A stretch of 6,790 nucleotides of DNA from an uncultured Collinsella sp. (GTDB taxonomy: Bacteria; Actinomycetota; Coriobacteriia; Coriobacteriales; Coriobacteriaceae), in the NCBI GenBank assembly GCA_900545995.1, contig URBM01000099.1, positions 1 to 6,790 of the forward strand, read 5' to 3'. A program made the translations under genes and the position numbers. The notes under the pieces were generated by a model. The model was given only the letters and a program-made list of their open reading frames with translations. It was not told the origin of the DNA and did no database searches. This document shows, piece after piece, positions 1 through 6,437 of the stretch (its first letter is position 1; every line of letters begins with the position of its first letter).

Positions 1-78
1 GGTCCAGAATATGCCGCGTTTAACACCGGCGATGCCTTTGTCGGATAGGAAATACTTCTTTTGGAATGAGGCGAACAT
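1..78 (-). CDS. ABC transporter, second half (N-terminal fragment, cut by window edge)
   Basis: Only the first 26 codons are visible, reading MFASFQKKYFLSDKGIAGVK followed by RGIFWT, and the frame is open to the window edge. The 'KKY.LSDKG...KRGI' opening is what I expect just before the first membrane helix of an exporter-fold ABC protein with fused membrane and ATPase domains, of the kind encoded as the second member of a pair. The ATG follows the TAA of the upstream ABC gene with no gap (TAAATG). A GGGAGG lies about 10 bases ahead, inside the end of the upstream gene. Tight spacing implies one operon and probably translational coupling, so the two halves likely assemble as a heterodimer in the cytoplasmic membrane. 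The product call rests on a short N-terminus plus context; the existence of a gene start is well supported. Confidence 0.7.
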   Translation of the reverse strand, partial: MFASFQKKYFLSDKGIAGVKRGIFWT

Positions 79-1905
79 TTAGGCCTCGCCTCCCTTCGCG
101 GCGGCGACATCCGCGGTCGCAGCGGTAATCTTCCAGTTTGCGGCTTGCTCGTACTCGGCCCACATCCTGGCGTACAGGCCGCCCTCCGCCAAAAGCTCGG
201 CATGGCTGCCCGCCTCCTGCACGCTGCCCTGGTTGAGCACCACGATTTGGTCGGCGCCCACCACGGTCGAAAGCCGGTGCGCAATCATGATGACCGTGCG
301 GCCCGCCGCCAGCTTGCTAAAGGCGCGCTGGATGAGCGCCTCGTTTTCGGGGTCGGCAAAAGCCGTGGCCTCATCGAGCACCACGATGGGCGCGTCCTTG
401 AGGATGGCGCGGGCAAGCGCCACGCGTTGGACCTCGCCGCCCGAAAGATACGCCCCGCCGGCACCGAGCATGGTGTTGATGCCTTGCGGAAGCTTGGCAA
501 CGATGTCGTCGCACTGAGCCGCAGAGAGGGCCGCGAGCACTTCGTCGTCAGTGGCCGCAGGCTTGGATGCGCGCACGTTGTCGGCAAGCGTCTGTCGGAA
601 CAACTGGTTGGTCTGGAACACAAACGCGACCTGGTCCATGAGCTCGTGCGGGTCCATGTCGCGAACGTCCACGCCGCCCACAAGCACGCGGCCCGAAGAA
701 GCGTCCCAAAAACGCGGGATCAAGCTCGCGCAGGTCGACTTGCCGCCACCCGAGGGACCAACCAGCGCAAGGGTGCTGCCTGCGGGAACGTTGAAGCTTA
801 CATGGTTGAGGGCGGGCGCCTCGGCACCCTCGTACGTAAAGCTCACGTCATCAAAACGCACATCGCTGCTGGCAGGATGCTTGGGTTGGGCGGACACGGG
901 AAGCTGCTGTGACTCCATAATGCTGCGGATGCGGGCCAGCGAATCGGCACTCATTTGAGACGCCTCGCCCACAAACATGAGCTTGGTCATGGCCGTTGGC
1001 ACCACGGCAGAAAAGATTGCGTAAAAGGTGAAGTTAGTCATAAAGTGCGCGAAATCCGTCTCGCCCGGTGCCAGCAGCAACGCCACAGGCAACAAGAATG
1101 CCACGAGACCGTTGAGCGCCGTAAGGTTGAGCACCTGCGGGCCTCGGCAGAACGTGCCCGCATAGCTTTGCGCCATGTGAGCGTACTCGGCGATCGCATC
1201 GTGGAAAGCCTTAAAGGAGTAGACCGTCTGCTGAAACACTTTGACCACAGGAATGCCGCGCACGTATTCGGTGCCGGTCTTGTTCATTTTGACTAGCGCG
1301 CCCATGTAGGCTTTCATAAACTCGGCGCCTTTGCCGCTCATCATGGTAGCCATGGCGCCCAACGAAATAACGACCGAGATAAGGCACGCCGCGCCCAGGC
1401 GCCAATCGAGGGCGAATAACAGCACGAGCAGGCCCACGACCATAGCAGCAGCACCCGCGATATCGGGCAGCATGTGGGCAAGCAGCGTCTCGGTAGAAGC
1501 GGCGCAACCGTCTACGACACGGCGCAGCTCACCGGTGGCATGCGTGTCAAAATAGCCGAGCGGCAGCTTAAGCAGATGCTCGCTCGTGGCCTTGCGGATA
1601 TTGGACGCACAGCGAAACGCAGACAGATGCGTGCACATAAGGCCTACGAAATAGACCACAATGCTTGCCAGGGCAAATCCCACGGCCCACCAGCCATACA
1701 TCGCAATGTCGGCGGCTTCGCCCCAGTTGGGCGCCACGGCGATAAGATCGCGCGCGACAAGCCAGATGCACACGTACGGACCAAAGCTCAGCAGCTGCGA
1801 GAGTGCCGAGAGTGCCATGCCCAGATACGTTAGAAATTTGCGGTCGCCGGCATATGCGAGCAGCTCGCCGATACCGCCACCTTCCTTTTTTGATTCCTTC
1901 GCCAT
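79..1905 (-). CDS. ABC transporter, fused permease and ATP-binding protein (IrtA/YbtP-like half)
   Basis: A 608-residue half-transporter of the cytoplasmic membrane that couples ATP hydrolysis to substrate movement. Residues 27-310 form the exporter-type membrane domain with about six hydrophobic helices (near 27-51, 70-92, 147-167, 169-187, 260-280, 290-310). The ATPase domain shows an A-loop tyrosine (Y358), Walker A GPSGGGKST (383-391), Q-loop Q431, signature LSGGE (487-491), Walker B IVVLDEAT (507-514, catalytic E512) and switch H543. All key residues are intact. The D-loop reads AFADPE instead of the usual SALD-type sequence, a form I associate with the siderophore transporters IrtAB and YbtPQ; despite the exporter fold these import iron-siderophores. 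Start: ATG at 1905 has AGAAGGGAA close upstream; an in-frame TTG at 1941 would add 12 residues but has no such site. The partner gene begins at 78. The substrate is not determined by sequence; drug or peptide export is the alternative. Confidence 0.93.
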   Translation of the reverse strand: MAKESKKEGGGIGELLAYAGDRKFLTYLGMALSALSQLLSFGPYVCIWLVARDLIAVAPNWGEAADIAMYGWWAVGFALASIVVYFVGLMCTHLSAFRCASNIRKATSEHLLKLPLGYFDTHATGELRRVVDGCAASTETLLAHMLPDIAGAAAMVVGLLVLLFALDWRLGAACLISVVISLGAMATMMSGKGAEFMKAYMGALVKMNKTGTEYVRGIPVVKVFQQTVYSFKAFHDAIAEYAHMAQSYAGTFCRGPQVLNLTALNGLVAFLLPVALLLAPGETDFAHFMTNFTFYAIFSAVVPTAMTKLMFVGEASQMSADSLARIRSIMESQQLPVSAQPKHPASSDVRFDDVSFTYEGAEAPALNHVSFNVPAGSTLALVGPSGGGKSTCASLIPRFWDASSGRVLVGGVDVRDMDPHELMDQVAFVFQTNQLFRQTLADNVRASKPAATDDEVLAALSAAQCDDIVAKLPQGINTMLGAGGAYLSGGEVQRVALARAILKDAPIVVLDEATAFADPENEALIQRAFSKLAAGRTVIMIAHRLSTVVGADQIVVLNQGSVQEAGSHAELLAEGGLYARMWAEYEQAANWKITAATADVAAAKGGEA

Positions 1906-1909
1906 AAGA

Positions 1910-1918
1910 TTCCCTTCT
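1910..1918 (-). promoter_or_regulatory. Ribosome binding site of the ABC transporter gene
   Basis: On the minus strand this reads AGAAGGGAA, with four bases between it and the ATG at 1905. It settles the start at that ATG rather than the upstream in-frame TTG at 1941. I see no convincing -10/-35 pair for the minus strand in the divergent region; the transporter promoter may be activator-dependent. Confidence 0.7.
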
Positions 1919-1924
1919 AACGGC

Positions 1925-1953
1925 TTGAGAGTTAACCGCAATCAACTTATCAT
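1925..1953 (+). promoter_or_regulatory. Sigma-70-type promoter for the AraC-family regulator
   Basis: TTGAGA (1925-1930) and TATCAT (1948-1953) are separated by exactly 17 bases. Each hexamer matches the housekeeping consensus at five of six positions. Transcription would start near 1960, leaving a leader of about 65 bases before the regulator's start codon. The promoter overlaps the leader of the divergent ABC gene, so the regulator could affect both directions from this spot. Confidence 0.6.
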
Positions 1954-1960
1954 TGGCATG

Positions 1961-1985
1961 TTAGCCATGGCTCACAATTGAGCCA
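1961..1985. promoter_or_regulatory. Candidate operator: three TNAGCCA half-sites
   Basis: TTAGCCA (1961-1967) abuts its near-inverse TGGCTCA (1968-1974), and after CAAT a third copy, TGAGCCA, follows (1979-1985). The last two form a perfect 18-base inverted repeat, TGGCTCACAATTGAGCCA (1968-1985). The first and third lie in the same orientation 18 bases apart; AraC-family proteins commonly bind direct half-sites about two helical turns apart. The cluster sits just downstream of the predicted -10 box, where a bound protein would block the regulator's own promoter. Binding is inferred. A small RNA hairpin in the leader is the alternative. Confidence 0.45.
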
Positions 1986-2003
1986 GGCGTGGACGTTTCC
2001 GCA

Positions 2004-2014
2004 AAGGAAGGGGA
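2004..2014 (+). promoter_or_regulatory. Ribosome binding site of the AraC-family regulator
   Basis: A purine run AAGGAAGGGGA precedes two possible starts: TTG at 2020 (five bases after the run) and ATG at 2026 (eleven bases after it). Spacing favours TTG, start-codon frequency favours ATG; the difference is two residues. An in-frame TTG at 1978 lies upstream of this site and is unlikely. Confidence 0.6.
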
Positions 2015-2025
2015 CGCTTTTGCAA

Positions 2026-3024
2026 ATGCGGCGGGCAGCAACCGACATAACCGAGCTCTACGCACCGCAGTTTGAGCAGTTTGGCCTGGAGCTTACCGGC
2101 AGGGGCGCCGTCTTTACCGGCGAGGTGGCTAACGACCGGGCACACGGCCGCGCGTGGATCATGCCCCTCTCCCCCAGCTGCATCGTCATGGAGCATTTCA
2201 TTACCCCGACGCGCGACATGCACCTAGCCGAGTACACGCCCGAGCCATACGCCTGCGTAAGCGAGGTCAGCGCATCCACGCTTACGTGCATGCCCCAGGC
2301 CGGCATAACGCCCGCGAACCTTAAGCCGCTGCGCGAACCGTGGCCGAACAACGCGGTTTGCAGTTTTATTCAAGATAACTGTGGCGAGGAGTTAAGCCCG
2401 CTGTTTGCGGGGCAGCTCTATCACTCGCGCTCGGTGCTCTTTTTGCCCGGGTATTTTGATGAGCTAGAGAGCCGCTATCCTACCGAGTTTACAGGGATTT
2501 TTGAGGCGTTTGCCGAGCCCTGGCACGAGGAAGCGGCGTCAGCCATCTGCAACACGCTGCGCCGAATTAACGAGGAGCGCGCCCGCACCGTGGGCGGGCA
2601 CCTCTATATGCAAGGTATTGTTGAGACCATGGTCGCCGAGCTCGCCTGTTCGCGCGCGGCCCACAAGCTGGCGCGGCAGGCGGCAGACACGCGTGCCAGC
2701 GTGACTATTGCCGAGGAAGCGACGAGCCTTGTAGAACGCTCGCTCGATAAGGGCAGACATGTGGGTATCAACGAGGTGGCCGAGGGGCTCTACACAAGCC
2801 GCTCCAAGCTGTGCGCCACCTTTAAAGCCCAAACTGGCGAGTCCCTGGGCGCCTACATTCGCAGACGCCGTATAGAGCGAGCGCAGGACCTTTTGACCGA
2901 TAGCTCGCTCACGATAGCGCAGGTTGCAGAGCGTCTAGGCTACCCTCAGCAGGCCGCCTTCGCCCAAGCCTTCAAGCAACACACCGGCACCACCCCCACC
3001 ACCTGGCGCTCCCAACATATATAA
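2026..3024 (+). CDS. AraC/XylS-family transcriptional regulator
   Basis: A 332-residue cytoplasmic DNA-binding protein. The C-terminal 100 residues are a typical AraC/XylS domain with two helix-turn-helix motifs: the first around 247-268 (GINEVAEGLYTSRSKL region), a linking helix through 290, and the second around 295-318 (LTIAQVAERLGYPQQAAFAQAF), ending in the usual G-T-P-x-x-W-R (321-328). Residues 1-230 are the presumed sensing/dimerisation part and match no domain I recognise. They contain seven cysteines (52, 77, 88, 112, 119, 175, 208). The gene is divergent from an ABC transporter pair, so control of that operon, and possibly itself, is likely. The arrangement recalls ybtA beside ybtPQ, where the regulator responds to a siderophore, but the ligand here is unknown. 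The start is uncertain by two codons (TTG at 2020 fits the ribosome binding site better). Confidence 0.9.
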   Translation: MRRAATDITELYAPQFEQFGLELTGRGAVFTGEVANDRAHGRAWIMPLSPSCIVMEHFITPTRDMHLAEYTPEPYACVSEVSASTLTCMPQAGITPANLKPLREPWPNNAVCSFIQDNCGEELSPLFAGQLYHSRSVLFLPGYFDELESRYPTEFTGIFEAFAEPWHEEAASAICNTLRRINEERARTVGGHLYMQGIVETMVAELACSRAAHKLARQAADTRASVTIAEEATSLVERSLDKGRHVGINEVAEGLYTSRSKLCATFKAQTGESLGAYIRRRRIERAQDLLTDSSLTIAQVAERLGYPQQAAFAQAFKQHTGTTPTTWRSQHI

Positions 3025-3025
3025 A

Positions 3026-3054
3026 GAATGAGGGCGCCAACGGCGCCCTCATTC
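3026..3054 (+). terminator. Perfect 13-bp hairpin after the regulator gene
   Basis: GAATGAGGGCGCC (3026-3038), loop AAC, then the exact reverse complement (3042-3054). It begins two bases after the regulator's stop codon, the right place for an intrinsic terminator. On the plus strand the following bases (ACCAAATTCC) are not a U-tract. On the minus strand the hairpin is followed by TTTATATATG, so it may also stop transcription arriving from the gatB side. The stem is certain; its efficiency as a terminator is inferred. Confidence 0.7.
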
Positions 3055-3100
3055 ACCAAATTCCATTCAGCCCACCTGACCCGAACGGCCGAGTCGTCAC

Positions 3101-3243
3101 GGAACCCGGGAGCCCCGGCAGGGCGGGTGCTTGCTCAAAATGAGTTCCGCACGCAAAGAAGGCCACTTAATGTGGCCTTCGTCTTGCGCAGGACTGTTCG
3201 AAATTATGAGGAAGCACCCACCCTGCCGGGGCTCCCGGGTTCC
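3101..3243. repeat. 143-bp element with 37-base terminal inverted repeats
   Basis: Bases 3101-3137 and 3207-3243 are inverted copies matching at 35 of 37 positions. The arms start and end with GGAACC / GGTTCC. They enclose 69 bases, at the centre of which sits a smaller hairpin (3158-3180). The right end stops three bases short of the gatB stop codon; the left end is 46 bases beyond the regulator's terminator. No convincing target-site duplication flanks it. Such a form fits a small non-autonomous mobile element (MITE-like), an intergenic palindromic repeat, or a long RNA hairpin in a convergent 3' region. No coding sequence is apparent inside. Confidence 0.8.
3158..3180 (-). terminator. Terminator-like hairpin for the gatCAB operon
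   Basis: GAAGGCCAC (3158-3166) pairs perfectly with GTGGCCTTC (3172-3180) around a five-base loop. Read on the minus strand, the downstream stem arm runs into a short T-rich tail (TTCTTTGCG), consistent with an intrinsic terminator about 70-90 bases after the gatB stop. CGCAA (3152-3156) and TTGCG (3184-3188) can extend the stem by five pairs with a bulge. The tail is short, so strength is uncertain. The hairpin sits at the centre of the larger inverted repeat. Confidence 0.6.
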
Positions 3244-3246
3244 CGC

Positions 3247-4923
3247 TTACGAGAGCGACGTTCTCAGCAACTCGTTGAAGAGCTTCGGGTTGCCCTTGCC
3301 GCGGCTCGCCTTCATGCACTGGCCCACCAAAAAGCCGATGACCTTCTGGTTGCCGTCACGATACTGCTGCGCCTGCTCGGCACAGTTTGCCAGCACCTCG
3401 TCCACAATCGGCTGCAGCGCACCGGCATCGCTCACCTGACGCATACCGCGCTCGTCGACAATCTTATTGGGATCGTCACCCGTCTGGGCCATGGCCTCAA
3501 AGACCTCGTGCGCCTGGTTGGAGCTGATGGCATCGGTCGCCAGCAGTTTGGCAAGAGCCGCCACCTGAGCCGGCGCGATGCCGGACTCGGCGAGCGACAC
3601 GCCCGCGCTCTTAAGGTAGGCGATCATCTCGTTGACCAGCAGGTTTGCGACCGTCTGGGCCTCCTTGCCGGCCATACCGGCAGCGGCGGCCTCAAAGAAC
3701 TCGGCAAACTCGGGGTCGCCGGCAATCTGCTCGGCGTCGGCGGCCTTAATGCCAAAGTCGGCCTCAAAACGGGCGCGCTTGGCATCGGGCAGCTCGGGGA
3801 TCTCACCGCGGCAGCGGTCGATGAACTCGTCGTCCAAGTCGAACGGCGCCAAGTCGGGATCGGGGAACAGACGATAGTCGTCAGCCGTCTCCTTCACGCG
3901 CATGACCACGGTGCGCTTGCGGCTGGGCTCCCAGTGGCGGGTCTCCTGATAGATGATGCCACCCTCCTCGAGCACCTCGGCCTGGCGGCAGATCTCGTAG
4001 GCAAGGCCGTCGTGCAGGCTCTTGAACGAGTTGAGGTTCTTGAGCTCGGTCTTGGTGCCCAGCTTGGTCTCGCCGCGGCGACGCAGCGACACGTTGCCGT
4101 CGCAGCGCATGGAGCCCTTCTCCATGGAGCAGTCGGAAATGCCCAGCGTCACAAAGATGCGACGGAGCTTCTCCATAAACAGGCGAGCCTCCTCGGGCGT
4201 GCGCAGGTCGGGCTCGGTAACGAGCTCGATCAGCGGCGTGCCGCAGCGGTTGTAGTCGACGAGCGACTCGGCCGCGGCGGTAATGCGGCCCTCGGCACCG
4301 CCCACGTGCACCATCTTGGCGGCGTCCTCCTCCATGTGGATGCGCAGGATGCGGATGGGCACCGTGTAGGAACCGTCCTCACGGCGCTCAGGCATCTGCA
4401 GGTTGGACGCATCGTAACTGGCCAGATGGCCGGCACGCTGATTGCCCTCGCGCATGGTCGACGTCATGGACGTGGACAGGCCCTCGGCGTTGGCCGAGGC
4501 GCTTGCCAGACTCTGGGCCTCTGCCTCACCAAACGCGCAGTCGGGGCGCTCGGCGGCACCGCGACCGGTCACGTCCAAGTCCAGGTGGCCGTACATGGCA
4601 AAGGCGACCGGACCCTGCGTGGTCTGGAAGTTCTTGGCCATATCGGGATAGAAGTAGTGCTTGCGGTAGAACATCGAGTGGCGCTGGATCTCGCAGTTGG
4701 TAGCGAGGCCGGCCTTGACGATGCTCTCGATGGCGCGCTTGTTGGGCACCGGCAGGGCGCCGGGCAGGCCCAGGCACACCGGGCACACGTTGGCGTTGGG
4801 CTCGTCATCGTGGCTGAGCTTGCAGTTGCAGAACATCTTGGTATCGAGTGCGGTGAGCTCGGTATGGATCTCCAGGCCGATCACGGCCTCCCAATCCTGC
4901 AGGACCTCGGAAAGCTCCTTCAT
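3247..4923 (-). CDS. gatB: Asp/Glu-tRNA(Asn/Gln) amidotransferase subunit B
   Basis: GatB binds the misacylated tRNA and activates the aminoacyl side chain with ATP so that ammonia from GatA can convert Glu-tRNA(Gln) (and usually Asp-tRNA(Asn)) to the amide. Family landmarks: VIGLEIHTEL (14-23), cysteines C32, C34, C47 and C50 as in zinc-bearing GatB forms, YFYPD (90-94) with KNFQTTQ, RIHMEED (194-200), SLVDYNRCGTPLIEL (220-234), SMRCDGNVSLR (271-281), KNLNSF (295-300), DYRLFPDPDL (349-358), and a helical tRNA-binding C-terminal domain ending GFLVGQCMKASRGKGNP (530-546). At 558 residues it is longer than the usual 470-500, because about 60 extra residues lie near 121-184. The ATG overlaps the gatA stop by one base (TAATG), with GGGAGG nine bases ahead, implying coupled translation. 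Last gene of the operon. Confidence 0.97.
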   Translation of the reverse strand: MKELSEVLQDWEAVIGLEIHTELTALDTKMFCNCKLSHDDEPNANVCPVCLGLPGALPVPNKRAIESIVKAGLATNCEIQRHSMFYRKHYFYPDMAKNFQTTQGPVAFAMYGHLDLDVTGRGAAERPDCAFGEAEAQSLASASANAEGLSTSMTSTMREGNQRAGHLASYDASNLQMPERREDGSYTVPIRILRIHMEEDAAKMVHVGGAEGRITAAAESLVDYNRCGTPLIELVTEPDLRTPEEARLFMEKLRRIFVTLGISDCSMEKGSMRCDGNVSLRRRGETKLGTKTELKNLNSFKSLHDGLAYEICRQAEVLEEGGIIYQETRHWEPSRKRTVVMRVKETADDYRLFPDPDLAPFDLDDEFIDRCRGEIPELPDAKRARFEADFGIKAADAEQIAGDPEFAEFFEAAAAGMAGKEAQTVANLLVNEMIAYLKSAGVSLAESGIAPAQVAALAKLLATDAISSNQAHEVFEAMAQTGDDPNKIVDERGMRQVSDAGALQPIVDEVLANCAEQAQQYRDGNQKVIGFLVGQCMKASRGKGNPKLFNELLRTSLS

Positions 4924-6437
4924 TACAGCTCGCCTCCCTTCCCGGCAAAATCGGGCGCGACGGAAAGCGCGGGCGCTCCCGTGGCGGCATCGGCAAAGCC
5001 GCGCTCCAGGGCGCGGGCAAACGTGAGCAGCTGACGGTCCTTAAAGGCCGGACCCACCAGCTGAGCAGAAACGGGCAGCTGGGTATCCTCGCCCAGGCCC
5101 AGCGGCACCGAGATACCACCGTTGCCGCAAATGTTGAGCGAGATGGTGTACAGATCGGAGAGGTACATCTGCGTGGGGTCGCTGATCTCGCCAAACTTAA
5201 AGGCCGTGCGCGGCGAGGCGGGCATGAGGATGGTGTCCACCTTGGCATACGCGGCGTCGTAGTCCTGCGTGATAAGCGTGCGGGCCTTTTGCGCGGCGTA
5301 GTAGTACTTGTCGTACACGCCCGAGCTCAGCAGGTAGGCGCCGAGCATCTGGCGGCGCTTGGCCTCGGCGCCAAAGCCGTGGGCGCGAGAGAGCGAGCTC
5401 TGGTCGGACAGGTTAGCGCAGCCCTCCTCCTGGTAGCCGTAGCGAATGCCGTCGAAGCGAGCCAGGTTGGAGAACGCTTCGGCCGGGCCGATGACGTAGT
5501 AGGCAGCGATGGCGGCATCCAGGTGCGGCAGGTCGACCTCGACCAGCTCGGCACCCTGGTTCTGCAGCTCCTGGGCGGCGCGCTGAACAGCGGCCTTGAC
5601 CTCGGGCGTCAGGCCCTCGGCCTCCATAAACGCGGGGATGATGCCCACGCGCTTGCCCTCGATGCTGTCGTTGAGATGCTCGGTAAAGTCGACGGCGCAA
5701 TCCTGGCTGGTGCAGTCGTACGGATCGTGGCCCGCGCCGGTAAGCGCGTTCATGGCCAGCGCGACATCCTCGACCGTGCGGCCAAAGGGCCCCACCTGGT
5801 CGAGCGACGAGCCAAAGGCAACCACGCCGTAACGGCTCACGGCGCCATACGTGGGCTTAAAGCCCACCACGCCGCACAGCGATGCCGGCTGGCGAATGGA
5901 GCCGCCGGTGTCCGAGCCCAGCGAGAGCGCGACCTCGCCCGCGGCGACGGCGGCAGCGGAGCCGCCCGAGGAGCCGCCGGGCACGCGCTCGGTATCCCAG
6001 GGATTGTTGGTGCGATGGAAGGCCGAGCTCTCGGTGGAGCTGCCAAAGGCAAACTCGTCCATGTTGGCCTTGCCCATGGGCAGACAGCCGGCGTCGAGCA
6101 TGCGCTGGACGCAGGTGGCGGTGTAGACGCTCTGGTAGTCCCCAAGCATGCGGGAAGCGCAGGTGGTGCGCGTGCCCACGAGGTTCATGTTGTCCTTGAT
6201 GGCCAGCGGCACGCCCGCGAGCGGGGGCAGCGGCTTTCCGGCGGCACGGTCGGCATCCACGCGCGCAGCGGCCTCGAGCGCAAGCTCGGGCGCCACCTGC
6301 AGGAATGCCTGGACCCCGCTCTCGCGCGCCTCGATGGCGGCAAGGGAGGCCTGGGCCACCTCGGTAGCGGTAAAGTCGCCGGCGGCAACGCCCGTGGCGA
6401 TCTGGGCGGCGGTAAGGGAATCGAAGCTTAGCGCCAT
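4923..6437 (-). CDS. gatA: Asp/Glu-tRNA(Asn/Gln) amidotransferase subunit A (glutaminase)
   Basis: GatA is the amidase-signature subunit that hydrolyses glutamine and supplies ammonia to GatB through an internal channel. The catalytic Ser-cisSer-Lys triad is visible: K81 in GVPLAIKDN (76-83), S156 in the glycine/serine loop PGGSSGGSAAA (153-163) and S180 in GSDTGGSIRQPA (174-185). Other family segments include MGKANMDEFAFGSSTE (121-136), GFKPTYGAVSRYG (192-204) and the C-terminal NICGNGGISVPLG (435-447). The 504-residue length is slightly above the usual 485 or so, with no obvious disruption. The start ATG overlaps the gatC stop by one base (TAATG) and has a GGGGGAGAG-type site ahead. Generic amidases share the fold, but gatC and gatB on either side settle the identity. 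Confidence 0.98.
   Translation of the reverse strand: MALSFDSLTAAQIATGVAAGDFTATEVAQASLAAIEARESGVQAFLQVAPELALEAAARVDADRAAGKPLPPLAGVPLAIKDNMNLVGTRTTCASRMLGDYQSVYTATCVQRMLDAGCLPMGKANMDEFAFGSSTESSAFHRTNNPWDTERVPGGSSGGSAAAVAAGEVALSLGSDTGGSIRQPASLCGVVGFKPTYGAVSRYGVVAFGSSLDQVGPFGRTVEDVALAMNALTGAGHDPYDCTSQDCAVDFTEHLNDSIEGKRVGIIPAFMEAEGLTPEVKAAVQRAAQELQNQGAELVEVDLPHLDAAIAAYYVIGPAEAFSNLARFDGIRYGYQEEGCANLSDQSSLSRAHGFGAEAKRRQMLGAYLLSSGVYDKYYYAAQKARTLITQDYDAAYAKVDTILMPASPRTAFKFGEISDPTQMYLSDLYTISLNICGNGGISVPLGLGEDTQLPVSAQLVGPAFKDRQLLTFARALERGFADAATGAPALSVAPDFAGKGGEL

Noticed and set aside
145..912. 255-codon open frame on the plus strand
   Set aside because: Antisense shadow of the ABC ATPase domain, whose Walker A, signature, Walker B and switch motifs are all in the minus-strand frame.
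1906..1941. Upstream TTG start for the ABC transporter (12 extra residues)
   Set aside because: The ATG at 1905 has a well-placed AGAAGGGAA site; the TTG has none, and the extension overlaps the divergent promoter.
1947..1977. Minus-strand promoter for the ABC operon from TTGTGA (1972-1977) and TGATAA (1947-1952)
   Set aside because: The spacer is 19 bases and the -10 hexamer is a poor match, so I cannot support it as a promoter; activator-dependent transcription remains possible.
3101..3243. Insertion sequence or CRISPR interpretation of the inverted repeat
   Set aside because: There is no transposase frame, no clear target-site duplication, and only one pair of inverted arms without spaced direct repeats, so I record it only as an inverted-repeat element.
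3028..5034. 668-codon open frame on the plus strand across the gatB region
   Set aside because: It lies antisense to gatB. Its composition (rich in His, Leu, Gly, Ala, Arg) is what GC-rich third positions produce in the opposite strand, it resembles no protein I know, and its start runs through the terminator hairpin and the inverted repeat.
5289..6431. 380-codon open frame on the plus strand
   Set aside because: Antisense shadow of gatA with the same His/Gly/Ala/Arg-rich composition; gatA has complete family motifs.
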